Part shown: positions 1-10,640 of the stretch, one piece after another
How positions within the stretch are numbered: position 1 is the first letter of the stretch
How the letters are laid out: every line of letters starts with the position of its first letter
NCBI RefSeq assembly: GCF_050948215.1
Contig: NW_027488884.1
Location: 62,001 to 126,000 of the forward strand
Length of the DNA: 64,000 nucleotides
Direction of reading: 5' to 3'
From: Halictus rubicundus
Lineage: Eukaryota; Arthropoda; Insecta; Hymenoptera; Halictidae
Translations under genes and position numbers: made by a program
The notes under the pieces: model-generated
The model's input: only the letters and a program-made list of their open reading frames with translations
Told to the model about the DNA's origin: nothing
The model's database searches: none

Positions 1-44
1 AGGATAGAATGGAGGATTGGATAGGATAGAAGATATTATATGAT

Positions 45-163
45 AGACGATAGGATACGATAGACGATAGGATAGGATAGAAGTTAGGATAGGATAGACG
101 ATAGGATAGGATAGACGATAGGATAGGATAGACGATACGATAGGGTAGACGATAGGATAGGAT
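45..163 (+). repeat. Local 17-mer tract carrying the agacgat variant
   Basis: The 7-bp word begins at 45, 62, 79, 96, 113, 130 and 147, an exact 17-bp phase. Five of seven copies, and both words at the tract ends, carry agacg instead of agagg at the same site; the copy at 79 reads agaag. The next unit at 164 returns to agagg. One G-to-C change has therefore spread by local unit duplication. The variant creates a CpG in each unit, which is uncommon in this sequence. Confidence 0.85.
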
Positions 164-314
164 AGAGGATACGATAGGATTGAGGATAGGATATCATAGA
201 GGATAGGATAGGACAGAGGATAGGATAAGATAGAGGATAGGATAGGATAGGGGATTGGATCGGATACAGGATAGGATACGATAGAGGATAGGATAGGATA
301 GAGGATAGGATAGG

Positions 315-566
315 ATAGAGGATAGGATAGGATAGAGGATAGGATAAAGGATTGGATAGGATAGAGGACAGGATACGATAGAGTATAGGATAGGATAGAG
401 GATAGGATAGGATAGAGAATAGGATAGGAAAGAGGATAGGATAGGATAGTGGATAGGATAGGATAGAGGATATGATAGGATAGAGTATGGGATAGGGAAG
501 AGGATGGGATAGGATAGAGAATAGCGTAGGATAGATGATATTATAGGATAGAGGATAGGATAGGAT
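315..566 (+). repeat. First copy of a 352-bp-offset duplication
   Basis: The segment 315-566 recurs at 667-918 with no length change. Shared diagnostic variants are the aggataaaggattgg junction (341 and 693), a caggatacga word (369 and 721) and agtatgggatagggaag (484 and 836). Identity breaks at 567/919, where the first copy continues with regular words and the second enters gattcgattg. Confidence 0.85.
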
Positions 567-666
567 AGAGGATAGGATAGCATGGAGGGTAGGATAGGAT
601 TAAGGATAGGATAGGTTAGAGGATAGGATAGGATAGAGGATAGGATAGGATAGAGGATAGGAAATG

Positions 667-918
667 ATAGAGGATAGGATAGGATAGAGGATAGGATAAA
701 GGATTGGATAGGATAGAGGACAGGATACGATAGAGTATAGGATAGGATAGAGGATAGGATAGGATAGAGAATAGGATAGGAAAGAGGATAGGATAGGATA
801 GTGGATAGGATAGGATAGAGGATATGATAGGATAGAGTATGGGATAGGGAAGAGGATGGGATAGGATAGAGAATAGCGTAGGATAGATGATATTATAGGA
901 TAGAGGATAGGATAGGAT
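667..918 (+). repeat. Second copy of the 352-bp-offset duplication
   Basis: This is the partner of 315-566. From 771 onward it also forms the left edge of the much larger 2820-bp-period duplication, so the 352-bp event and the 2820-bp event share sequence. The shared marker agtatgggatagggaag appears four times in the window: 484, 836, 3481 and 3656. Confidence 0.85.
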
Positions 919-3183
919 TCGATTGAGGATAGCATATGATAGAGGATAGGATAGAGTATAGGATAGAGGATTGGAAAGGATAGAGGATAGAGGATAGGAT
1001 AGGATCGAGGATAGGATAGGATAGAGGATAGGATAGGATTGAGGATAGGATAGGATAGAAGATAGGATAGGATATAGGATAGGATAGAAGATAGGATAGG
1101 ATATAGGATAGGATAGGATAGAGGATAGGATAGGATAGAGGATAGGATAGGATAGAGGATAGGATAGGATAGAGGATAGGATACAGGATAGGACAGAATA
1201 GAGAATTGGATAGTATAGAGGATATCATAGGATAGAGGATAGGATAGGATAGAGGATAGGATAGAGGACAGGATAGTATAGAAAATAGGATAGGACAGAG
1301 GATAGGATAGGATAAAGGATAGGATATGTTAGAGGATCAGATAGGGTAGGGGATAGGGTAGGATTGAGGATTGGATAGGATAGAGGATAAGTTAGGATAG
1401 AGGATAGGATAGGATACAGGATGGGATAGGATAGAGGATACGATAGGATGGTGGATAGGATAGGATACAGGATTGGATAGGTTAGAGGATAGGATAGGAT
1501 AGAACAGAGGATACGATAGGATAGAGGGTAGGAGAGGATAGAGGATAGGATAGGTTAGAGGATAGTATAGGATAGACAATAGGATAGGATATAGGACAGG
1601 ATAGGATGGAGGATAGGATAGGATAGAGGATAGGATAGGATAGAGGATAGGATAGGATAAAGGATAGGATAGAATAGAGGATAGGATAGGATAGAGGATA
1701 GGATAGGTTAGAGGATAGTATAGGATAGACAATAGGATAGGATATAGGACAGGATAGGATAGAGGATAGGATAGGATAGAGGATAGGATCGGATAGAGGA
1801 TACGATAGGATTGAGGATAGGATAGGATAGAGGATAAGTTAGGATAGAGGATAGGATAGGATACAGGATGGGATAGGATAGAGGATACGATAGGATGATG
1901 GATAGGATAGGATACAGGATTGGATAGGTTAGAGGATAGGATAGGATAGAACAGAGGATACGATAGGATAGAGGGTAGGAGAGGATAGAGGATAGGATAG
2001 GTTAGAGGATAGTATAGGATAGACAATAGGATAGGATATAGGACAGGATAGGATAGAGGATAGGATAGGATAGAGGATAGGATAGGATAGGGGATAGGAT
2101 AGGATAGGGGATAGGATAGGATTGAGGATAGGGTAGGTTAGAGGATAGGATAGGATAGGGGATAGGATAGGATTGAGGATAGGGTAGGTTAGAGGATAGT
2201 ATAGGATAGGCAAGAGGATAGGATATAGGACAGGGTAGGATAGAAGATAGGATAGGATAGAGGATTGGATAGGATAGAGGATAGGATAGGATAGAGGATA
2301 GGATAGGATAGAGGATACAGGATACAGGATAGGATAGGATAGAGGATAGGATAGAATAGAGGATAGGATCGGATAGAGGATACGATACGATTGAGGATAG
2401 GATAGGATAGAGGATAAGATAGGTTAGAGGATAGGATAGGATACAGGATGGGATAGGATAGAGGGTACGATAGGATAGAGGATAGGATAGTATAGAAAAT
2501 AGGATAGGACAGAGGATAGGATAGGATAGTGGATAGGATAGAGGATACGATAGAGGATTGGATAGGATAGAGGATATTATATAATTGAAGATAGGATAGG
2601 ATAGAGGATAGGATACGATAGAGTCTGGGATAGGATTCAGGATAGGATAGCATAGAGGATGGGATAGGACAGAGGGTAGGATACGATAGAGTCTGGGATA
2701 AGATTCAGGATAGGATAGCATAGAGGATGGGATAGGATAGATGATACGATAGGATACAGGATACGATAGGACAGAGGATAGGATACGATAGAGGATAGGA
2801 TAGAGGATGGGATAGGATAGAGGATAGGATAGGATAGAGGATAGGATAGGATAGAGGATAGGATAGGATAGAGGATAGGATAGGATAGAGGACAGGATAG
2901 GATAGAGGATGGGATAGGATAGAGGATAGGTTAGGATAGAGGATATTATAGGATAGAGGGTAGGATAGGATAGAGGATAGGTCAGAATAGAGGATTGGAT
3001 AGAATAGAGGATATTATAGGATAGGGGATAGGTTAGGATAGAGGATAGGATAGGATAGAGGATAGGATAGAGGATTGGATATTATAGAGGATAGGATAGG
3101 ACAGAGGACAGGATAGGATAGAGGATTGGATAGGATACGGGATAGCATTGAGGATAGGATAGGATAGAGGATAGGATAGGATA
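771..3183 (+). repeat. 2820-bp-period higher-order repeat, copy 1
   Basis: A 2413-bp block recurs at 3591-6003 with an offset of exactly 2820 bp. Aligning by eye I find four substitutions (1315/4135, 1425/4245, 1898/4718, 2941/5761) and no insertion or deletion. The left break is at 770/3590 and the right break at 3184/6004. Inside it lie a nested 447-bp duplication and the block with gtctggg and gattcagg words at about 2611-2720. Minus-strand open frames inside it are matched frame for frame in copy 2, which reflects DNA copying and is not evidence of coding. Confidence 0.95.
1358..2053 (+). repeat. Nested 447-bp duplication inside the 2820-bp repeat
   Basis: Positions 1358-1606 recur at 1805-2053 with an offset of 447 bp. 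Diagnostic words are gataagttagg (aagtt at 1389 and 1836), gacaatagg and a ggacagg word (1594 and 2041). One substitution is seen at 1372/1819. The same pair is present in the second 2820-bp copy at about 4178-4873, so the 447-bp event came before the 2820-bp duplication. Confidence 0.85.
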
Positions 3184-3590
3184 GAGGATATTATAGGATA
3201 GAGGGTAGGATAGGATACAGGATAGGACAGAATAGAGAATTGGATAGTATAGAGGATATCATAGGATAGAGGATAGGATAGGATAGAGGATAGGATAGAG
3301 GACAGGATAGTATAGAAAATAGGATAGGACAGAGGATAGGATAGGATAAAGGATAGGATATGTTAGAGGATCAGATAGGGTAGGGGATAGGGTAGGATTG
3401 AGGATAGGATAGGATAGAGGATCGGATAGAGGATAGGATAGGATAGATGATAGGGTAGGATAGAGGATAGGATAGGATAGAGTATGGGATAGGGAAGAGG
3501 ATGGGATAGGATAGAGAATAGCGTAGGATAGATGATATTATAGGATAGAGGATAGGATAGGATTCGATTGAGGATAGCATATGATAGAGG
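3184..3590 (+). repeat. Spacer segment between the two 2820-bp copies
   Basis: This 407-bp satellite segment lies between the duplicated blocks. It contains gatatcatagg, a gacaggatagtatag stretch, gatcagatagggtagg and another agtatgggatagggaag marker at 3481. The part at about 3184-3460 recurs at about 7660-7940. It is assembled entirely from segments found elsewhere in domain 1 and contains no unique DNA. Confidence 0.8.
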
Positions 3591-6003
3591 ATAGGATAGG
3601 AAAGAGGATAGGATAGGATAGTGGATAGGATAGGATAGAGGATATGATAGGATAGAGTATGGGATAGGGAAGAGGATGGGATAGGATAGAGAATAGCGTA
3701 GGATAGATGATATTATAGGATAGAGGATAGGATAGGATTCGATTGAGGATAGCATATGATAGAGGATAGGATAGAGTATAGGATAGAGGATTGGAAAGGA
3801 TAGAGGATAGAGGATAGGATAGGATCGAGGATAGGATAGGATAGAGGATAGGATAGGATTGAGGATAGGATAGGATAGAAGATAGGATAGGATATAGGAT
3901 AGGATAGAAGATAGGATAGGATATAGGATAGGATAGGATAGAGGATAGGATAGGATAGAGGATAGGATAGGATAGAGGATAGGATAGGATAGAGGATAGG
4001 ATACAGGATAGGACAGAATAGAGAATTGGATAGTATAGAGGATATCATAGGATAGAGGATAGGATAGGATAGAGGATAGGATAGAGGACAGGATAGTATA
4101 GAAAATAGGATAGGACAGAGGATAGGATAGGATATAGGATAGGATATGTTAGAGGATCAGATAGGGTAGGGGATAGGGTAGGATTGAGGATTGGATAGGA
4201 TAGAGGATAAGTTAGGATAGAGGATAGGATAGGATACAGGATGGAATAGGATAGAGGATACGATAGGATGGTGGATAGGATAGGATACAGGATTGGATAG
4301 GTTAGAGGATAGGATAGGATAGAACAGAGGATACGATAGGATAGAGGGTAGGAGAGGATAGAGGATAGGATAGGTTAGAGGATAGTATAGGATAGACAAT
4401 AGGATAGGATATAGGACAGGATAGGATGGAGGATAGGATAGGATAGAGGATAGGATAGGATAGAGGATAGGATAGGATAAAGGATAGGATAGAATAGAGG
4501 ATAGGATAGGATAGAGGATAGGATAGGTTAGAGGATAGTATAGGATAGACAATAGGATAGGATATAGGACAGGATAGGATAGAGGATAGGATAGGATAGA
4601 GGATAGGATCGGATAGAGGATACGATAGGATTGAGGATAGGATAGGATAGAGGATAAGTTAGGATAGAGGATAGGATAGGATACAGGATGGGATAGGATA
4701 GAGGATACGATAGGATGGTGGATAGGATAGGATACAGGATTGGATAGGTTAGAGGATAGGATAGGATAGAACAGAGGATACGATAGGATAGAGGGTAGGA
4801 GAGGATAGAGGATAGGATAGGTTAGAGGATAGTATAGGATAGACAATAGGATAGGATATAGGACAGGATAGGATAGAGGATAGGATAGGATAGAGGATAG
4901 GATAGGATAGGGGATAGGATAGGATAGGGGATAGGATAGGATTGAGGATAGGGTAGGTTAGAGGATAGGATAGGATAGGGGATAGGATAGGATTGAGGAT
5001 AGGGTAGGTTAGAGGATAGTATAGGATAGGCAAGAGGATAGGATATAGGACAGGGTAGGATAGAAGATAGGATAGGATAGAGGATTGGATAGGATAGAGG
5101 ATAGGATAGGATAGAGGATAGGATAGGATAGAGGATACAGGATACAGGATAGGATAGGATAGAGGATAGGATAGAATAGAGGATAGGATCGGATAGAGGA
5201 TACGATACGATTGAGGATAGGATAGGATAGAGGATAAGATAGGTTAGAGGATAGGATAGGATACAGGATGGGATAGGATAGAGGGTACGATAGGATAGAG
5301 GATAGGATAGTATAGAAAATAGGATAGGACAGAGGATAGGATAGGATAGTGGATAGGATAGAGGATACGATAGAGGATTGGATAGGATAGAGGATATTAT
5401 ATAATTGAAGATAGGATAGGATAGAGGATAGGATACGATAGAGTCTGGGATAGGATTCAGGATAGGATAGCATAGAGGATGGGATAGGACAGAGGGTAGG
5501 ATACGATAGAGTCTGGGATAAGATTCAGGATAGGATAGCATAGAGGATGGGATAGGATAGATGATACGATAGGATACAGGATACGATAGGACAGAGGATA
5601 GGATACGATAGAGGATAGGATAGAGGATGGGATAGGATAGAGGATAGGATAGGATAGAGGATAGGATAGGATAGAGGATAGGATAGGATAGAGGATAGGA
5701 TAGGATAGAGGACAGGATAGGATAGAGGATGGGATAGGATAGAGGATAGGTTAGGATAGATGATATTATAGGATAGAGGGTAGGATAGGATAGAGGATAG
5801 GTCAGAATAGAGGATTGGATAGAATAGAGGATATTATAGGATAGGGGATAGGTTAGGATAGAGGATAGGATAGGATAGAGGATAGGATAGAGGATTGGAT
5901 ATTATAGAGGATAGGATAGGACAGAGGACAGGATAGGATAGAGGATTGGATAGGATACGGGATAGCATTGAGGATAGGATAGGATAGAGGATAGGATAGG
6001 ATA
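3591..6003 (+). repeat. 2820-bp-period higher-order repeat, copy 2
   Basis: This is the partner of 771-3183, with four substitutions and no length change over 2413 bp. After 6003 it departs from copy 1 (ataaagg instead of atagagg) and runs into a gttagaggatctgatagg segment that resembles the spacer at 3360-3460. Confidence 0.95.
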
Positions 6004-7099
6004 AAGGATAGGATATGTTAGAGGATCTGATAGGGTAGGGGATAGGGTAGGATTGAGGATAGGATAGGATAGAGGATCGGATAGACGATAGGATAGGATA
6101 GATGATAGGGTAGGATAGAGGATAGGATAGAGAATAGGATAGAGGATAGGATAGGATAGATGATAGGATAGAATAGAGGATAGGATAGGATAAAGGATTG
6201 GATAGGATACAGGATAGGATAGGATAGAGGATAGGATAGGATAGAGGATAGGATAGAGGATAGGATAGGATAGAGGATAGGATAGAGGATAGGATAGAGG
6301 ATTGGATACGATACAGGATAGGATTGAGGATGGGATAGGGTAGAGGATAGGATAGAGGATAGGATACAGGATAGGATAGAGAATATTATAGAATAGAGGA
6401 CAGGATAGGATAGAGGATTGGATAGGATACGGGATAGCATTGAGGATAGGATAGGATAGAGGATAGGATAGGATAGAGGATATCATAGGATAGAGGATAG
6501 GATAGGATAGAGGATATTATAGGATAGAGGATAGGATAGGATAGAGGATAGGATAGAATAGAGGATATTATACGATAGAGGATAGGATAGGATAGAGGAT
6601 TTTATAGAATAGAGGATAGGATAGGATTGAGGATAGGATAGGATAGAGGATAGGTTAGGATAGAGGATAGGATAGGATAGAGGATGGGATAGGATAGAGG
6701 ATACGATAGGATAGAGGATATTATAGGATAGAGGATAGGATAGAGGGTAGGATAGGATAGGATAGAGGATAGGATAGGGAATTGGCTAAGATAGAGGATA
6801 GGATAGGATAGAGGATATTATAGGATAGAGGGTAGGATAGGATAGAGGATAGGACAGGATAGAGGATTGGATAGAAGAGAGGATAGGATAGGATAGAGGA
6901 TAGGATTGGAAAAAGGATAGGGTAGGATAGAGTAGAGCATAGGATAGAGGATAGGATAGGATAGAGGATAGGATAGGATAGAGGATAGGATTGGATAGAG
7001 TATAGGATAGGATAGAGGATATTATAGGATAGAGGATAGGTTAGGATAGAGGATAGGATTGGATGGAGGATAGGATACAATAGAAAATAGGATAGTACA
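6004..7099 (+). repeat. Mosaic satellite segment
   Basis: A patchwork of domain-1 words. It has another cgggatagcattg marker at 6430, also found at 3138, 5958, 7617 and 10474, and several gatattata words, which put stop codons on the minus strand. The stretch at about 6170-6380 resembles about 8640-8850, sharing gataaaggattgg and gatacgatacagg. No perfect long-range copy of the whole segment was found. Confidence 0.75.
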
Positions 7100-7950
7100 G
7101 AGGGTAGGATACGATAGAGTCTGGGATAGGATTCAGGATAGGATAGCATAGAGGATGGGATAGGACAGAGGGTAGGATACGATAGATTCTGGGATAAGAT
7201 TCAGGATAGGATAGCATAGAGGATGGGATAGGATAGATGATACGACAGGATACAGGATACGATAGGACAGAGGATAGGATACGATAGAGGATAGGATAGA
7301 GGATGGGATAGGATAGAGGATAGGATAGGATAGAGGATAGGATAGGATAGAGGATAGGATAGGATAGAGGACAGGATAGGATAGAGGATGGGATAGGATA
7401 GAGGATAGGTTAGGATAGAGGATATTATAGGATAGAGGGTAGGATAGGATAGAGGATAGGTCAGAATAGAGGATTGGATAGAATAGAGGATATTATAGGA
7501 TAGAGGATAGGTTAGGATAGAGGATAGGATAGGATAGAGGATAGGATAGAGGATTGGATATTATAGAGGATAGGATAGGACAGAGGACAGGATAGGATAG
7601 AGGATTGGATAGGATACGGGATAGCATTGAGGATAGGATAGGATAGAGGATACGATAGGATAGAGGATATTATAGGATAGAGGGTAGGATAGGATACAGG
7701 ATAGGACAGAATAGAGAATTGGATAGTATAGAGGATATCATAGGATAGAGGATAGGATAGGATAGAGGATAGGATAGAGGACAGGATAGTATAGAAAATA
7801 GGATAGGACAGAGGATAGGATAGGATAAAGGATAGGATATGTTAGAAAATCAGATAGGGTAGGGGATAGGGTAGGATTGAGGATAGGATAGGATAGAGGA
7901 TCGGATAGAGGATAGGATAGGATAGATGATAGGGTAGGATAGAGGATAGG
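7100..7950 (+). repeat. Third, partial copy of the 2820-bp repeat and spacer
   Basis: This matches about 2605-3460, including the spacer. The offset is 4496 bp at the gtctggg marker (2611 and 7107) and 4479 bp at cagatagggtagg (3372 and 7851). The 17-bp change lies in a pure 17-mer run: four units at 2821-2888 against three at 7317-7367. It also carries its own substitutions, for example gttagaaaatcag where copy 1 has gttagaggatcag. Confidence 0.88.
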
Positions 7951-8999
7951 ATAGAGGATAGGATAGAGGATAGGATAGGATAGATGATAGGATAGGATAG
8001 AGGATAGGATAGAGGATAGGATAGAGGATTGGATAGGATAGAGGATCGGATAGAGGATAGGATAGGATAGAGGATCGGATAGAGGATAGGATAGGATAGA
8101 GGATAGGATAGGATGGAGGATAGGATACGATAGAGGAAAGGATAGGATAGAGGATAGTATAGAGGATTGGATAGGATAGAGGACAGGATAGGATGGAGGA
8201 TAGGATAGGATCGAAAAGAGGATAGGACAGAGGATAGTATAGGATAGAGTATAGGATAGGATAGAGGATAGGATAGGATAGAGGATAGGATGGGACAGAG
8301 GGTACGATAGGATAGAGGATGGGATAGGATAGAGGATACGATAGGATAGAGGAAAGGATAGGAAAGTGGATAGGATAGGGTGGATGATAGGATAGAGGAT
8401 AGGATAGAGGATTAGATAGGATAGTGGAGAGGATAGGATAGAGGAAAGGATAGGAAAGTGGATAGGATAGGATGGATGATAGGATAGATTATAGGATAGA
8501 GGATAGTATAGGATAGAGGATAGGATAGGATAGAGGATAGGATAGGATAAAGGATAGGATAGGATAGGATAGGATAAAGGATAGGATAGGATAGTGGATA
8601 GGATAGAGGATAGGATAGAGGATAGGATAGGATAGAGGATAGGATAGAATAGAGGATAGGATAGGATAAAGGATTGGATAGGATACAGGATAGGATAGGA
8701 TAGAGGATAGGATAGGATAGGATAGAGGATAGGATAGAGGATAGGATAGAGGATTGGATACGATACAGGATAGGATTGAGGATGGGATAGGGTAGAGGAT
8801 AGGATAGAGGATAGGATACAGGATAGGATAGAGGATATTATAGAATAGAGGATTGGATAGAATAGAGGATAGGATAGGATAGAGGATAGGATAGGATAGA
8901 GGATAGGATAGGATAGAGGATAGAGGATAGGATAGGATAGAGGATAAGATATTATAGAGGATAGGATAGGATAGAGGATATTATAGGATATAGGATACG
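7951..8999 (+). repeat. Mosaic satellite segment
   Basis: Degenerate satellite with gatcgg words, gaaagg words, gtggatagg and gatggatgatagg variants, and a short run of consecutive pentamers around 8551-8575. The part at about 8640-8850 resembles about 6170-6380. No coding, RNA or mobile-element signature is visible. Confidence 0.75.
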
Positions 9000-9560
9000 A
9001 TAGGATTGAGGATAGGATAGGATAGAGGATAGGATAGGATAGATGATAGAGGATAGGATAGGATAGAGGATAGGATATTATAGAGGATAGGATAGGATAG
9101 AGGATTGGATAGGATAGAGGGTATTATATAGTAGAAGATAGGATAGGGTAGATGATAGGAGAGAGGATAGGATAGAGCATTGGATATGATAGAGGATTGG
9201 ATACGATAGAGGATTGGATAGGATACAGGATGGGATAGGATAGAGGATGGGATAGGATAGAGGATAAGATAGGTTAGAGGATAGTATAGGATAGAGAATA
9301 GGATAGGATAGGATAGTTGATAGGATAGGACAGAGGTTACGATAGGATAGAGGATAGGATAGGATAGGGGATAGGATAGGATTGAGGATAGGATAGGATT
9401 GAGGATGGGATAGGATAGAGGATAAGATAGGTTAGATGATAGTATAGGATAGAGAATAGGATAGGATAGGATAGTTGATAGGATAGGACAGAGGTTACGA
9501 TAGGATAGAGGACAGGATAGGATAGGGGATAGGATAGGATAGGGGATAGGATAGGATTGA
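9000..9560 (+). repeat. 704-bp-offset duplication, copy 1 (contains a 158-bp repeat)
   Basis: The segment recurs at 9704-10264 with an offset of 704 bp, measured at ttgag (9006/9710), agatga (9041/9745), gtattatatagtagaag (9121/9825) and gaggttacg. Inside it a 158-bp stretch ending in gaggttacg is itself repeated (aggttac at 9334 and 9492). A few substitutions distinguish the copies, for example gaggatagg against gaggatatc near 9165/9870. Confidence 0.85.
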
Positions 9561-9703
9561 GAATAGGATAGGATAGAGGATAGGATATTATAGAGGATAG
9601 GATAGGATAGAGGATATTATAGGATACAGGATACGATAGGATAGAGGATAGGATAGGATAGAGGATAGGATAGGATAGAGGATTTTATAGAATAGAGGAT
9701 AGG

Positions 9704-10264
9704 ATAGGATTGAGGATAGGATAGGATAGAGGATAGGATAGGTTAGATGATAGAGGATAGGATAGGATAGAGGATAGGATATTATAGAGGATAGGATAGG
9801 ATAGAGGATTGGATAGGATAGAGGGTATTATATAGTAGAAGATAGGATAGGGTAGATGATAGGAGAGAGGATATCATAGAGCATTGGATATGATAGAGGA
9901 TTGGATAGGATAGAGGATTGGATAGGATACAGGATGGGATAGGATAGAGGATGGGATATGATAGAGGATAAGATAGGTTAGAGGATAGTATAGGATAGAG
10001 AATAGGATAGGATAGGATAGTTGATAGGATAGGACAGAGGTTACGATAGGATAGAGGATAGGATAGGATAGGGGATAGGATAGGATTGAGGATAGGATAG
10101 GATTGAGGATGGGATAGGATAGAGGATAAGATAGGTTAGAGGATAGTATAGGATAGAGAATAGGATAGGATAGGATAGTTGATAGGATAGGACAGAGGTT
10201 ACGATAGGATAGAGGATAGGATAGGATAGGGGATAGGATAGGATAGAGGATAGGATAGGATTGA
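9704..10264 (+). repeat. 704-bp-offset duplication, copy 2 (contains a 158-bp repeat)
   Basis: This is the partner of 9000-9560. The gaggttacg marker again occurs as a pair 158 bp apart (aggttac at 10038 and 10196). The 158-bp doubling therefore preceded the 704-bp duplication. Confidence 0.85.
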
Positions 10265-10435
10265 GGATAGGATAGGATAGAGGATAGGATATTATAGAGG
10301 ATAGGATAGGATAGAGGATATTATAGGATATAGGATACGATAGGATAGAGGATATTATAGGATAGAGGATAGGATAGAGGATATTATAGGATAGAGGATA
10401 GGATAGAGGATTGGATATTGTAGAGGCTAGGATAG

Positions 10436-10640
10436 GATAGAGGACAGGATAGGATAGAGGATTGGATAGGATACGGGATAGCATTGAGGATAGGATAGGA
10501 TAGAGGATAGGATAGGATAGAGGATATTATAGGATAGAGGGTAGGATAGGATACAGGATAGGACAGAATAGAGAATTGGATAGTATAGAGGATATCATAG
10601 GATAGAGGATAGGATAGGATAGAAGATATTATAGGATAGA
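10436..10640 (+). repeat. Isolated copy of domain-1 block near the domain boundary
   Basis: This matches about 3100-3304 at an offset of 7336 bp, with the cgggatagcattg marker at 10474, followed by gggtagg, gatacagg, ggacagaatagag and gatatcatagg in the same order. It is the rightmost copy I see of the domain-1 block; beyond it the array changes to cleaner 17-mers. Confidence 0.8.

Larger units (their letters stand above)
1..10640 (+). repeat. Domain 1: degenerate satellite with 2.8-kb higher-order repeat
   Basis: This is the most variant-rich part of the array. Substituted words such as gttagg, gggtagg, gaaaatagg, gtctggg, gattcagg, gatattata and gacaatagg occur every few units, and long runs of perfect 17-mers are absent. 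Many minus-strand stop codons follow from these substitutions, so open frames here are short (about 70-240 codons). Higher-order copies are nonetheless very similar, so the individual words diverged first and the block was duplicated afterwards. It contains no gene. Confidence 0.93.
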
